DNA from: CAYLGY01 sp964383325
Lineage (GTDB): Bacteria > Pseudomonadota > Alphaproteobacteria > Rhizobiales > Rhizobiaceae
DNA length: 48,453 bases
Assembly: GCA_964383325.1 (NCBI GenBank)
Contig: CAYLGY010000007.1
Coordinates: forward strand, 1-48,453
Direction: 5' to 3'
Shown here: in pieces, positions 1 to 7,901 of the stretch
How positions within the stretch are numbered: the first letter of the stretch is position 1
Layout: each line of letters opens with the position of its first letter
Made by a program: the position numbers and the translations under genes
The notes under the pieces: generated by a model
What the model saw: the letters and a program-made list of their open reading frames with translations, nothing else
Databases searched by the model: none
Told to the model about the DNA's origin: nothing

Positions 1-28
1 TACAGAGTAATCAAGACGTCTGACGCAG

Positions 29-48
29 GCGCCCCCATCAAGGGGCGC
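29..48. other. perfect 7-bp GC hairpin upstream of tRNA-Trp
   Basis: GCGCCCC (29-35) and GGGGCGC (42-48) form a perfect stem with a 6-base loop. No T-run follows on either strand. It may be the tail of a terminator for a gene left of the window or a processing structure in the tRNA precursor. Bases 1-108 contain no gene that I can see. Confidence 0.3.
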
Positions 49-108
49 TTGCGCCGGATGGTACTTGATCCCGCCCGATCTTCCGCATAGGTACGATTGT
101 GGTGGTAT

Positions 109-184
109 AGGGGTATAGCTCAGTTGGTAGAGCGACGGTCTCCAAAACCGTAGGCCGGGGGTTCGAGTCCCTCTGCCCCTGCCA
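109..184 (+). tRNA. tRNA-Trp (anticodon CCA)
   Basis: The sequence folds as a full cloverleaf. The acceptor stem is AGGGGTA (109-115) against TGCCCCT (174-180). The anticodon stem ACGGT/ACCGT encloses the loop with CCA at 142-144, and the T-arm carries GGTTCGAGTCC. The discriminator base G181 is followed by an encoded CCA (182-184). The anticodon CCA reads UGG (tryptophan). In many bacteria tRNA-Trp lies upstream of secE-nusG; here its downstream neighbour is dtd on the opposite strand, so that arrangement is not kept. Confidence 0.95.
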
Positions 185-241
185 TTTCGTTTGATGCGGC
201 CCGGATACAGCCGGGAGTCGGGGAAAGTCCCGTCGAAATGG

Positions 242-679
242 TCATCGCTCGATGGCGATGGTGACCGGCCCGTCATTGACGAGGCGCACCTTCATTCTGG
301 CGCCGAACATGCCCGTCTTCACCTTGATGCCTTCATTCTCCAGGCACTGCGCGAAATGCAGGTAAAGCTGCTCTCCCTGCGCAGGGCTGGCTGCGCCTGT
401 GAAGTCCGGTCGATTGCCGCGTGAAGTATCCGCGGCCAGGGTAAACTGGCTGACGACCAGCGCTTCGCCGCCGACATCGAGCAACGATCGGTTCATCTTG
501 CCAAGTTCGTCGGAGAAGATGCGCAGCCGGGCAATCCGCGCGGCGAGCTTCTCGGCATTCTCATTCTGATCGCCCTGCATGGCGCATAGGAGGACCAGCA
601 GCCCGGCACTTATCTGGCCGACGGTCCGGCCTTCAACTTGTACCGATGCTTCGTCGACTCGCTGGATGAGTGCGCGCAT
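242..679 (-). CDS. dtd: D-aminoacyl-tRNA deacylase
   Basis: Dtd hydrolyses D-amino acids (and mis-attached glycine) from tRNA, keeping D-residues out of protein. The 145-residue product has the family length, the SQFTL motif in its middle and the NDGPVT motif near the C-terminus that forms the Gly-cisPro chiral selector. The start at MRALIQRV is chosen over an ATG five codons upstream because AAGGAGG lies 4-5 bases before it; the upstream ATG would overlap that ribosome binding site. The gene is convergent with tRNA-Trp and divergent from icd, with which it shares about 140 bases of upstream DNA. Cytoplasmic. Confidence 0.95.
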   Translation of the reverse strand: MRALIQRVDEASVQVEGRTVGQISAGLLVLLCAMQGDQNENAEKLAARIARLRIFSDELGKMNRSLLDVGGEALVVSQFTLAADTSRGNRPDFTGAASPAQGEQLYLHFAQCLENEGIKVKTGMFGARMKVRLVNDGPVTIAIER

Positions 680-819
680 GAATCCTCCTTCCATCCTGTT
701 CGGATTCGACTTGCTGTTCGGTCCTGTTTACGGCCTTTGCGTTGCGGCCTGTCAATGCTATAGCCGGCGCAACCGGGCGGCTCCCGCCGCTGCAATTTCA
801 TTCCGAAGAGGCGTTCTCC

Positions 820-2034
820 ATGGCAAAGATCAAGGTCGAAAATCCCGTTGTCGAGATGGACGGCGATGAGATGACACGGATCATCTGGCAGCTCATCAAG
901 GATAAGCTGATCCATCCCTATCTTGATATCGATCTGAAATATTTCGATCTTGGTATCGAGAACCGCGATGCGACGGACGACCAGGTGACCATCGACGCTG
1001 CGCATGCCGTCCAGAAATATGGGGTCGGAGTCAAATGCGCCACGATCACGCCGGATGAGGCCCGCGTCGAGGAATTCGGCCTGAAGAAGATGTGGCGCTC
1101 GCCCAATGGGACGATCCGCAACATTCTCGGCGGCGTGATCTTCCGCGAGCCGATCATCGCCCGCAATGTGCCGCGGCTGGTGCCAGGCTGGACGCAGCCG
1201 ATCATTGTCGGCCGTCATGCATTCGGCGACCAGTATCGCGCAACGGATTTCCGCTTCCCAGGCAAGGGAAAGCTGACGATCCGGTTCGAAGGCGAGAATG
1301 GCGAGACCATCGAGCATGAAGTCTTCGATGCGCCCGGGTCCGGTGTCGCAATGGCCATGTACAATCTCGACGACTCGATTCGCGACTTCGCGCGCGCGTC
1401 CCTGAATTACGGCCTGCAGCGCGGGTATCCCGTTTACCTTTCTACCAAGAACACCATTCTCAAGGCTTATGACGGGCGGTTCAAGGACATCTTCCAGGAG
1501 GTTTACGAGGCGGAGTTCGAGGAGAACTTCAAGGCGCGCAATATTACCTATGAGCATCGCCTCATCGACGACATGGTTGCTGCCAGCCTGAAATGGTCCG
1601 GAGGCTATGTCTGGGCCTGCAAGAACTATGATGGCGATGTCCAGTCAGACACGGTCGCCCAGGGCTTCGGTTCGCTCGGCCTGATGACTTCGGTGCTGAT
1701 GACGCCTGATGGTCAGACCGTGGAGGCTGAAGCCGCACACGGCACTGTAACGCGGCACTACAGGCAGCATCAGAAAGGTCAGGAGACGTCGACCAATTCG
1801 ATCGCCTCGATCTTCGCCTGGACACGCGGACTTGCGCATCGGGCAAAACTGGACGGAAATGCCGAACTGGGCAGATTCGCCGAAACACTGGAGAATGTCT
1901 GTATCAAGACCGTGGAATCAGGTTACATGACCAAGGATCTTGCCTTGCTGATTGGCCCTGACCAGCCTTGGCTCTCGACGACCGGCTTCCTCGACAAGAT
2001 CGACGAGAATCTGCAGAAGGCAATGTCTTCCTGA
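820..2034 (+). CDS. icd: NADP-dependent isocitrate dehydrogenase
   Basis: TCA-cycle enzyme that oxidatively decarboxylates isocitrate to 2-oxoglutarate with NADP. The 404-residue protein is of the eukaryote-like, homodimeric type usual in alphaproteobacteria. It starts MAKIKVENPVVEMDGDEM and contains the motifs YLSTKNTILKAYDGRF and AHGTVTRHYRQH, which belong to the substrate and cofactor sites. The start at 820 matches the family N-terminus; an in-frame ATG at 742 would add 26 residues not seen in the family. GAAGAG lies upstream as a modest ribosome binding site. An FkbM methyltransferase gene follows after 30 bases on the same strand. Confidence 0.96.
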   Translation: MAKIKVENPVVEMDGDEMTRIIWQLIKDKLIHPYLDIDLKYFDLGIENRDATDDQVTIDAAHAVQKYGVGVKCATITPDEARVEEFGLKKMWRSPNGTIRNILGGVIFREPIIARNVPRLVPGWTQPIIVGRHAFGDQYRATDFRFPGKGKLTIRFEGENGETIEHEVFDAPGSGVAMAMYNLDDSIRDFARASLNYGLQRGYPVYLSTKNTILKAYDGRFKDIFQEVYEAEFEENFKARNITYEHRLIDDMVAASLKWSGGYVWACKNYDGDVQSDTVAQGFGSLGLMTSVLMTPDGQTVEAEAAHGTVTRHYRQHQKGQETSTNSIASIFAWTRGLAHRAKLDGNAELGRFAETLENVCIKTVESGYMTKDLALLIGPDQPWLSTTGFLDKIDENLQKAMSS

Positions 2035-2064
2035 GCAGGGATCAACGGCAGGTCGGTATATCGC

Positions 2065-2880
2065 ATGAAGTTCAAGAATGTATTGGCGCTGCTCGGTCTT
2101 CGTTCCCGTCCGAGGGTCTATGGATATACGGTGAGAACCGTACGCCTCCCCAGCCATGGGGAGGTCAGGTTCGCGCATTGGGATCATCCGAAAAACCGGA
2201 TGCCGGACATTACCGGAGAAGTCATTGCAGAATTGCAGCAATATCTGAGTCCCGGAGACGCAGTCCTCGATATCGGTGCGCAGACGGGCGATACAAGCGT
2301 GCTCTATGCGCTGGCAGTCGGGCCGGATGGACGGGTATTCGCAGTGGAGCCAAATCCTTATGTGCTTCCAGTGCTGGAATGCAACGCCAGTCTGAATGCG
2401 CAGGCCGCGCCGATTGAAGTCCTGCCATTTGCTGCGACGGCAGAAGATTGCAAGCTGACTTTCAACTACAGCGATCCTGGCTACAATAATGGTGGGGATC
2501 TGAGCCAATTCAACCGGCTCAAGCACGGGCATCTTTATCCGCTTGAGGTTGAAGGCCGAAATCTGCATGCGGTCCTGCGCGATTCGGCGCCAGGCTGGCT
2601 GAACAGGATCCGGCTGATCAAGACGGACACCGAAGGCAATGACCATGCCGTCCTTCTCACGCTCGAGAAGCTGATCCGGCAGGTCCGCCCCATGCTCCTG
2701 TGTGAAATCTACAAGCAGACGTCAGCAGAGCAAAGACTCTCCCTATATCGGTATGTAACCGATGAGCTCGGCTATGAATGCTACGTTGCCGAGCTTCACC
2801 GGAAATTGAAGGGCGAGAAACTGTCCGAAGACAGCATGACACATCGAGTTCATTTCGACATGTTCTGCCTACCGGCGTAG
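2065..2880 (+). CDS. FkbM family SAM-dependent methyltransferase
   Basis: The 271-residue protein has a class I methyltransferase fold: VLDIGAQTGDT (about residues 67-77) is the SAM-binding glycine motif, AVEPNP (93-98) is the motif II acidic region, and IKTDTEGND (about 183) is the FkbM-type DxEG motif. FkbM proteins methylate hydroxyl groups on polyketides, sugars or glycans; the substrate here cannot be told. No glycosyltransferase or capsule gene is adjacent. It begins 30 bases after icd without a strong ribosome binding site. Its stop lies only 8 bases from the alaS stop on the other strand, leaving no room for a conventional terminator between them. Confidence 0.85.
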   Translation: MKFKNVLALLGLRSRPRVYGYTVRTVRLPSHGEVRFAHWDHPKNRMPDITGEVIAELQQYLSPGDAVLDIGAQTGDTSVLYALAVGPDGRVFAVEPNPYVLPVLECNASLNAQAAPIEVLPFAATAEDCKLTFNYSDPGYNNGGDLSQFNRLKHGHLYPLEVEGRNLHAVLRDSAPGWLNRIRLIKTDTEGNDHAVLLTLEKLIRQVRPMLLCEIYKQTSAEQRLSLYRYVTDELGYECYVAELHRKLKGEKLSEDSMTHRVHFDMFCLPA

Positions 2881-2888
2881 GGAATTCT

Positions 2889-5552
2889 CTACCCGTTCAA
2901 CTTCATTGCGCGTCGCACGGCTTCAACGGCCTCGGCTGCCCGGGCGCCATCCGGTCCTCCGGCCTGCGCCATGTCTGGCCGACCGCCACCGCCTTTCCCT
3001 CCGAGAACCGCAGCGGCTTCCCGAACCAGTTCAACCGCATTGAAGCGTCCGGTCAGATCGTCCGTGACTCCGACGACTATGCTGGCCCGACCCTCTTCAC
3101 TCACTCCGACCAGTGCGGCCACTCCAGAGCCGAGGGAGGCCTTGGCGGTATCGGCAAGTGGCTTGAGGTCGCGCGGCGTCACATTCTCGACCACCCGGCC
3201 CATGAAGGCGACACCAGCGACCTGCTCACTCTCATTGCCGGCGGGCCCGCTGCCGCCCAGCGCCAATTTCTGACGCAGATCCGACACCTCACGTTCGAGG
3301 CGCCGGCGCTCCTCCAACAAGGTTTCAAGGCGGGAGGGGGCCTCCGCCGGACTGGTTTTCAGGAAGGCGGCAATCTGCTTCAGGCGACGCTCCTGTTCAT
3401 CGAGATGCTCGCGCGCAGCATCCCCGGTCAGCGCTTCCAGGCGCCTGACCCCGGCTGCAACCGCACTGTCCGCCAACAGGCGAATGATCCCGATATCGCC
3501 CGTTGCCCGCACATGGGTTCCGCCGCAAAGCTCCACGGAATAGGTCTTTCCGGCCTTCTCCCCATGAATGGCGGTTCCCATCGACACAACGCGAACTTCA
3601 TCGCCATATTTCTCGCCGAACAACGCCATGGCTCCGGCCGCTATTGCTTCATCGACCGCCATCAACCTGGTAGTGACAGGGCTGTTCTGCAGGACAATCT
3701 CATTGGCGATCTTCTCGATGCGGGCGAGTTCTTCCTCGCTGACCGGTTTGGGATGGGAGAAGTCGAACCGCAAGCGGTCCGGCGCAACCAGCGAGCCTTT
3801 CTGGGCGACATGGGTGCCCAGTACCTGGCGAAGTGCTTCATGCAGCAGATGCGTTGCCGAATGATTTGCCCTGATGCGGCTGCGCCGATCATGATCGATT
3901 TCAAGACGAACTTCCGCGCCGGTTGTGACCGTGCCCTCCAGCACTTTCCCATGATGCACGAATAGTCCGTCGGCCTTCTTCTGCGTGTCGGAAATCTCGA
4001 TCCGGAACCCGTCGCCGACAAATTCCCCGCTGTCGCCGACCTGGCCGCCGGATTCGCCATAAAAGGGCGTCTGGTTGACAAGGATGGCGACTGTCTCTCC
4101 GGCCCTCGCATGCGGGACTTCATGGCCCTCCTGCACAAGCGCCAGCACGATTCCTTCGGCCTTTTCGGTCTCGTAGCCCAGGAAATCAGTGGCGCCGTGA
4201 CGGTCACGCAGGTTGAACCAGATTGCCTCGGTCGCGGCTTCGCCGGAACCCGCCCAGGATGCTCGTGCCTCGGCGCGCTGACGCTCCATTGCCTTCTCGA
4301 AGCCCTCCACGTCGACGGAGATGTTGCGCTGGCGCAGCGCATCCTGGGTCAGGTCGAGGGGAAAGCCATAGGTGTCGTAGAGGCGGAAAGCCGTCTCGCC
4401 ATCCAGTCGAGCGCCAGGGCCGAGTTCGGCCGTAGCTTCGTTGAGCAGGCCGAGACCCCGCGCAAGCGTCTTGCGGAAACGGGTTTCTTCAAGGCGCAAG
4501 GTCTCGGTGATCAGCGCCTCGGCGCGGACGAGCTCAGGATAGGCCTGTCCCATTTCCCGGACGAGCGCCGGCACCAGCCTCCACATCAAGGGCGCGTCGG
4601 CGCCCAGCAGCTGGGCATGGCGCATGGCGCGGCGCATGATTCGGCGCAGCACATAGCCGCGACCCTCATTCGAGGGCAGCACGCCATCGGCGATCAGAAA
4701 GGCCGAGGCGCGCAGATGGTCGGCAATGACCCGGTGGCTGGGGCGCTGGGCACCTTCGGCCCGTGTGTTCGTTGCCTCTTCCGAAGCCCGGATCAGGGCT
4801 CGGAACAGGTCGATGTCGTAATTGTCATGCTCGCCCTGCAACACCGCAGCAATGCGTTCCAGCCCCATGCCGGTATCGATGGACGGCTTGGGCAGGTCAC
4901 GCCTTTCAGTCAGGCTGACCTGTTCGAACTGCATGAAGACGAGGTTCCAGATCTCGATGAAGCGGTCGCCATCCTCTTCCGGACTGCCGGGAGGGCCACC
5001 GGCGATCCCCTCGCCATGGTCGTAGAAGATCTCCGAGCAGGGACCGCATGGGCCAGTATCGCCCATCGCCCAGAAATTGTCCTGTGTCGGGATCCGGATG
5101 ATGCGGTCATCGCTCAGTCCCGCAATCGATCGCCATAGCCGCGCTGCCTCGTCATCGGTGTGATAGACTGTAACCAGAAGCCGGTCCTGCGCCAGTCCGA
5201 ATTCCTTCGTCAGCAGGTTCCAGGCAAGTTCGATGGCGACGTCCTTGAAATAATCGCCGAAAGAGAAATTGCCCAGCATCTCGAAGAATGTGTGATGTCT
5301 GGCTGTGTAGCCGACATTGTCCAGATCGTTATGCTTTCCGCCAGCGCGTACGCATTTCTGCGCCGTTACCGCCCGCGGATAGTCGCGCCGTTCCTGACCG
5401 GTAAAGACATTCTTGAACTGGACCATGCCGGCATTGGTGAACATCAATGTCGGATCATTGCGTGGAACCAGCGGGCTGGATGTCACGATTTCATGGCCGT
5501 GCCTCGCGAAATATTCCAGAAAGGCCGTTCGGATGTCGTTGACGCCGGTCAT
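2889..5552 (-). CDS. alaS: alanine--tRNA ligase
   Basis: Charges tRNA-Ala and edits Ser/Gly misacylation. The 887 residues match the full-length bacterial enzyme. The N-terminal class II catalytic core starts MTGVNDIRTAFLEYF and includes MFTNAGMVQFK and RHHTFFEMLGNFSFGDYFK. The editing domain carries the zinc-binding NHSATHLLHEAL (HxxxH) and CGGTHV motifs. The C-terminal C-Ala domain has the glycine-rich GGKGGGGRPDMAQAGG segment. In many alphaproteobacteria alaS follows recA; here the upstream neighbour is an unrecognised gene instead. The ribosome binding site is weak (GGCAAG). Confidence 0.97.
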   Translation of the reverse strand: MTGVNDIRTAFLEYFARHGHEIVTSSPLVPRNDPTLMFTNAGMVQFKNVFTGQERRDYPRAVTAQKCVRAGGKHNDLDNVGYTARHHTFFEMLGNFSFGDYFKDVAIELAWNLLTKEFGLAQDRLLVTVYHTDDEAARLWRSIAGLSDDRIIRIPTQDNFWAMGDTGPCGPCSEIFYDHGEGIAGGPPGSPEEDGDRFIEIWNLVFMQFEQVSLTERRDLPKPSIDTGMGLERIAAVLQGEHDNYDIDLFRALIRASEEATNTRAEGAQRPSHRVIADHLRASAFLIADGVLPSNEGRGYVLRRIMRRAMRHAQLLGADAPLMWRLVPALVREMGQAYPELVRAEALITETLRLEETRFRKTLARGLGLLNEATAELGPGARLDGETAFRLYDTYGFPLDLTQDALRQRNISVDVEGFEKAMERQRAEARASWAGSGEAATEAIWFNLRDRHGATDFLGYETEKAEGIVLALVQEGHEVPHARAGETVAILVNQTPFYGESGGQVGDSGEFVGDGFRIEISDTQKKADGLFVHHGKVLEGTVTTGAEVRLEIDHDRRSRIRANHSATHLLHEALRQVLGTHVAQKGSLVAPDRLRFDFSHPKPVSEEELARIEKIANEIVLQNSPVTTRLMAVDEAIAAGAMALFGEKYGDEVRVVSMGTAIHGEKAGKTYSVELCGGTHVRATGDIGIIRLLADSAVAAGVRRLEALTGDAAREHLDEQERRLKQIAAFLKTSPAEAPSRLETLLEERRRLEREVSDLRQKLALGGSGPAGNESEQVAGVAFMGRVVENVTPRDLKPLADTAKASLGSGVAALVGVSEEGRASIVVGVTDDLTGRFNAVELVREAAAVLGGKGGGGRPDMAQAGGPDGARAAEAVEAVRRAMKLNG

Positions 5553-5623
5553 GTGTCTGCTTGCCTGTCGCTAGAGATACGCGTCCGGTGGTGCGGACGC
5601 CGTCAGCAGCGGTATTTATCGCC

Positions 5624-5639
5624 CTGTATCCAAGGATAC
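5624..5639. promoter_or_regulatory. 16-bp palindrome upstream of alaS
   Basis: TGTATCC-AA-GGATACA is a perfect inverted repeat with 7-base arms, about 75 bases upstream of the alaS start on the side its promoter should be. It has no T-run, so a terminator for the upstream gene (stop at 5745) is less likely. E. coli AlaRS represses its own gene by binding a palindrome, so an operator is possible, but that is inference. Confidence 0.3.
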
Positions 5640-5744
5640 AAGCGCCGGGCGAGGATTGTTCGACAGACGGTGGCTCAGGCAAATCGATGGGATTCCGCCT
5701 GCTCCGGGCGCCAGGCGCAGATGAGGGGCGGGCAGCATTTCGCG

Positions 5745-6287
5745 TCAGTACTTGCGGAGGAGCAGGCCAGCAAATGCGAAGAAGGTAACGACCGCGGAGA
5801 TGCAGGTGCAGGCAGCTTTCCAGCTTCGTGATTGCTGCGGGAGGTCTGGATCACGCTGGATTCGATCCAGCTGAATTGTCGACTCCACCTCATTGCCGGA
5901 ATAGACGGTGATCACACCGGTGTCGGGCTCGTTGTCGATGTCGTCCTTCTCCTCCGGTACGTCCGTGTCGTCGAGATCGGTCTTCTCATCCTGTTGCGGC
6001 TGGTTCCCGGTCTCGTCGACGCAAACGAAATTGATGATCTTGCCTTGATTGATCCGCTCCAGTTGTCGTGTGGTGCCCGTATAGATAGGTGGCTCGAACA
6101 GGATCAGTGAGTCGGACCTGTTCCTGTCGATGCTCGGCGTGCGCATCGGCGTCAGGCACTCTTCCGACTGCTTGCGAAAGGGCACCAGCGGACAGCTGTT
6201 CCGTCTCCTGGTTGCCAGATCCTGCGAGAGCGGGATCGGGTCCGATACGGGGTAACTGTAACGTCTGGCAGGCTGCAATCCATCCAT
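5745..6287 (-). CDS. unrecognised protein with C-terminal membrane anchor
   Basis: I do not recognise this 180-residue protein. Residues 1-75 are basic and proline-rich. Residues about 98-125 are strongly acidic (DEKTDLDDTDVPEEKDD), probably disordered. The last roughly 20 residues (TCISAVVTFFAFAGLLLRKY) form a single hydrophobic helix with a tiny basic tail: the layout of a tail-anchored membrane protein, with no N-terminal signal peptide. The start has GGAG seven bases upstream. Two other frames are open across its 5' half, but third codon positions are most G/C-rich in this frame, which is why I chose it. It lies between alaS and a divergent thiolase gene, roughly where recA is found in many relatives. 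Confidence 0.65.
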   Translation of the reverse strand: MDGLQPARRYSYPVSDPIPLSQDLATRRRNSCPLVPFRKQSEECLTPMRTPSIDRNRSDSLILFEPPIYTGTTRQLERINQGKIINFVCVDETGNQPQQDEKTDLDDTDVPEEKDDIDNEPDTGVITVYSGNEVESTIQLDRIQRDPDLPQQSRSWKAACTCISAVVTFFAFAGLLLRKY

Positions 6288-6438
6288 CTAGGTGCTCCAA
6301 CTGGCAAGCGGGATCCGGGGTATCTTTCGGCGGCAAGAGAATGATTTCCCCACCCCCGCGTGATTGGCTTATCTTGATAGCGGCAAGGATTTGGCGAATC
6401 AATACGGAGATCATGCAATAAAAATCACCTTGTTTTGA

Positions 6439-6454
6439 ATTTATCCGAATAAAT
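6439..6454. promoter_or_regulatory. AT-rich inverted repeat in the divergent region before the thiolase
   Basis: ATTTAT-CCGA-ATAAAT is a perfect dyad in a locally AT-rich patch between the leftward unrecognised gene (start 6287) and the rightward thiolase (start 6584). Position and symmetry fit an operator for a dimeric regulator or part of a promoter region. No regulator gene is adjacent. The rest of 6288-6583 holds nothing I can name. Confidence 0.25.
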
Positions 6455-6583
6455 ATCGGGAGCTATGCGCAGTATCGTAGTTTGTTGCTTGCCATTTCCC
6501 GAAATATTCTCGTTGGCATATGCATGGGTTGATGGAGGTGGTATGATGGCGGAGTTGAGTCCGGGTCGATCTGAGGTGTCAGG

Positions 6584-7750
6584 ATGACGGCGTGTATTGT
6601 TGGCTGGGCGCATACGCCCTTTGGCAAGCTGGAAGGGGAGACCGTCGAGAGCCTTGTCGTGCGTGTGGCGCGCGAGGCGATCGAGCACGCGGGAATTGCG
6701 CCGGCAGATATCGATGAAATCGTGCTCGGACATTTCAATGCGGGTTTCTCGCCGCAGGATTTTACCGCGTCGCTGGTCCTGCAGGCGGACGATGCCCTGC
6801 GCTTCAAGCCCGCTACGCGGGTCGAGAATGCCTGCGCCACTGGTTCGGCCGCGATCCGGCAGGGGATCCGGGCCCTGGATGCGGAAGCTGCGCGTTTCGT
6901 GCTTGTTGTGGGTGTCGAACAGATGACCACGACCCCTTCGGCCGAAATCGGCCGAAACCTGCTCAGGGCTTCCTATCTTCCGGAGGATGGCGATATTCCA
7001 GCAGGCTTTGCCGGGGTGTTCGGCCGGATCGCCAGCGCCTATTTCCAGAAGCATGGCGACCAGACTGATGCGCTGGCGGCAATTGCTGCCAAGAATCACC
7101 GCCAAGGTGTCGGAAATCCCTATGCCCAGATGCGAAAAGACCTGGGGTTTGAGTTTTGTCGTACGGAAAGCGACCGCAACCCGCTGGTGGCGGGGCCGCT
7201 GAAGCGTACGGATTGCTCGCTGGTCTCGGACGGCGCGGCGGCCTTGATCCTTGCGGATCCGGAAACGGCGAATTCCATGCCGAGGGCAATCGGTTTCCGC
7301 GCAAATGTGCATGTGCAGGATTTCCTGCCGATGTCCAAGCGCGATATTCTGCTCTTTGAAGGATGCACGGAGGCTTGGAGCAGGGCATTACATCAGGCAG
7401 GTGTCCGCCTTGATGACCTTTCCTTCGTCGAAACACATGATTGCTTCACCATCGCCGAACTGATCGAATATGAAGCGATGGGACTGGCGCCGCGCGGGCA
7501 GGGCGGTCGGATCGCATTGGAGGGACAGACCGCAATGGGCGGCAGGCTGCCGGTCAATCCGTCCGGAGGGCTCAAGTCGAAGGGCCACCCGATCGGGGCA
7601 ACCGGAGTGTCGATGCATGTGTTGAGCGCGATGCAGTTGATGGGTGAGGCGGGCGCGATCCAGGTTGAAGGAGCCAGCCTCGGCGGCATCTTCAATATGG
7701 GCGGCGCCGCAGTAGCGAATTACGTGTCGATCCTGGAACGAGTGGCGTAG
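6584..7750 (+). CDS. SCP2-type thiolase / acetyl-CoA acetyltransferase family
   Basis: The 388-residue thiolase-fold protein cleaves or forms a C-C bond in an acyl-CoA. It shows the nucleophilic cysteine in ENACATGSAA (Cys84), an HDCF motif (His285-Asp-Cys287-Phe) typical of SCP2-thiolases, and the GGLKSKGHPIGATG motif with the catalytic histidine. The C-terminal CxG cysteine of classical degradative thiolases is replaced in GGIFNMGGAAV, which also points to the SCP2-type branch. The substrate is unknown; such proteins act on sterol side chains, branched or aromatic acyl-CoAs. The ATG has GAGG seven bases upstream. No other beta-oxidation gene is next to it; it stands alone between two unrecognised genes. 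Confidence 0.88.
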   Translation: MTACIVGWAHTPFGKLEGETVESLVVRVAREAIEHAGIAPADIDEIVLGHFNAGFSPQDFTASLVLQADDALRFKPATRVENACATGSAAIRQGIRALDAEAARFVLVVGVEQMTTTPSAEIGRNLLRASYLPEDGDIPAGFAGVFGRIASAYFQKHGDQTDALAAIAAKNHRQGVGNPYAQMRKDLGFEFCRTESDRNPLVAGPLKRTDCSLVSDGAAALILADPETANSMPRAIGFRANVHVQDFLPMSKRDILLFEGCTEAWSRALHQAGVRLDDLSFVETHDCFTIAELIEYEAMGLAPRGQGGRIALEGQTAMGGRLPVNPSGGLKSKGHPIGATGVSMHVLSAMQLMGEAGAIQVEGASLGGIFNMGGAAVANYVSILERVA

Positions 7751-7860
7751 TTTTCAACTCGACCAAAGATGCCGGCCGAGAAACGCAGTCGCATGTGCGA
7801 TGTCTTCTTGGCACTTGAGTACATGTGAGTTGATGCAAGAACCGCGCGGACATCTGGATT

Positions 7861-7887
7861 GAACCCCAGATATAGGGTCTGGGGTTC
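7861..7887. terminator. 10-bp perfect hairpin between convergent genes
   Basis: GAACCCCAGA (7861-7870) pairs perfectly with TCTGGGGTTC (7878-7887) around a 7-base loop. It lies between the thiolase stop (7750) and the stop of the leftward unrecognised gene (7902), so it could end transcripts from both sides or protect 3' ends. Neither side has a T-run, so intrinsic termination is not certain. Confidence 0.45.
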
Positions 7888-7901
7888 GCATGCAGGCGTA
7901 T

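Noticed and set aside
5553..5744. LexA (SOS) box expected if recA-like regulation applied near alaS
   Set aside because: No GTTC-N7-GTTC match is present in this region.
5986..6414. Alternative leftward frame overlapping the tail-anchored protein gene
   Set aside because: Its N-terminal part looks somewhat protein-like, but third codon positions are less G/C-rich and it ends in Arg/Gln-rich sequence without motifs. The frame at 5745-6287 has a better ribosome binding site and a sensible membrane anchor.
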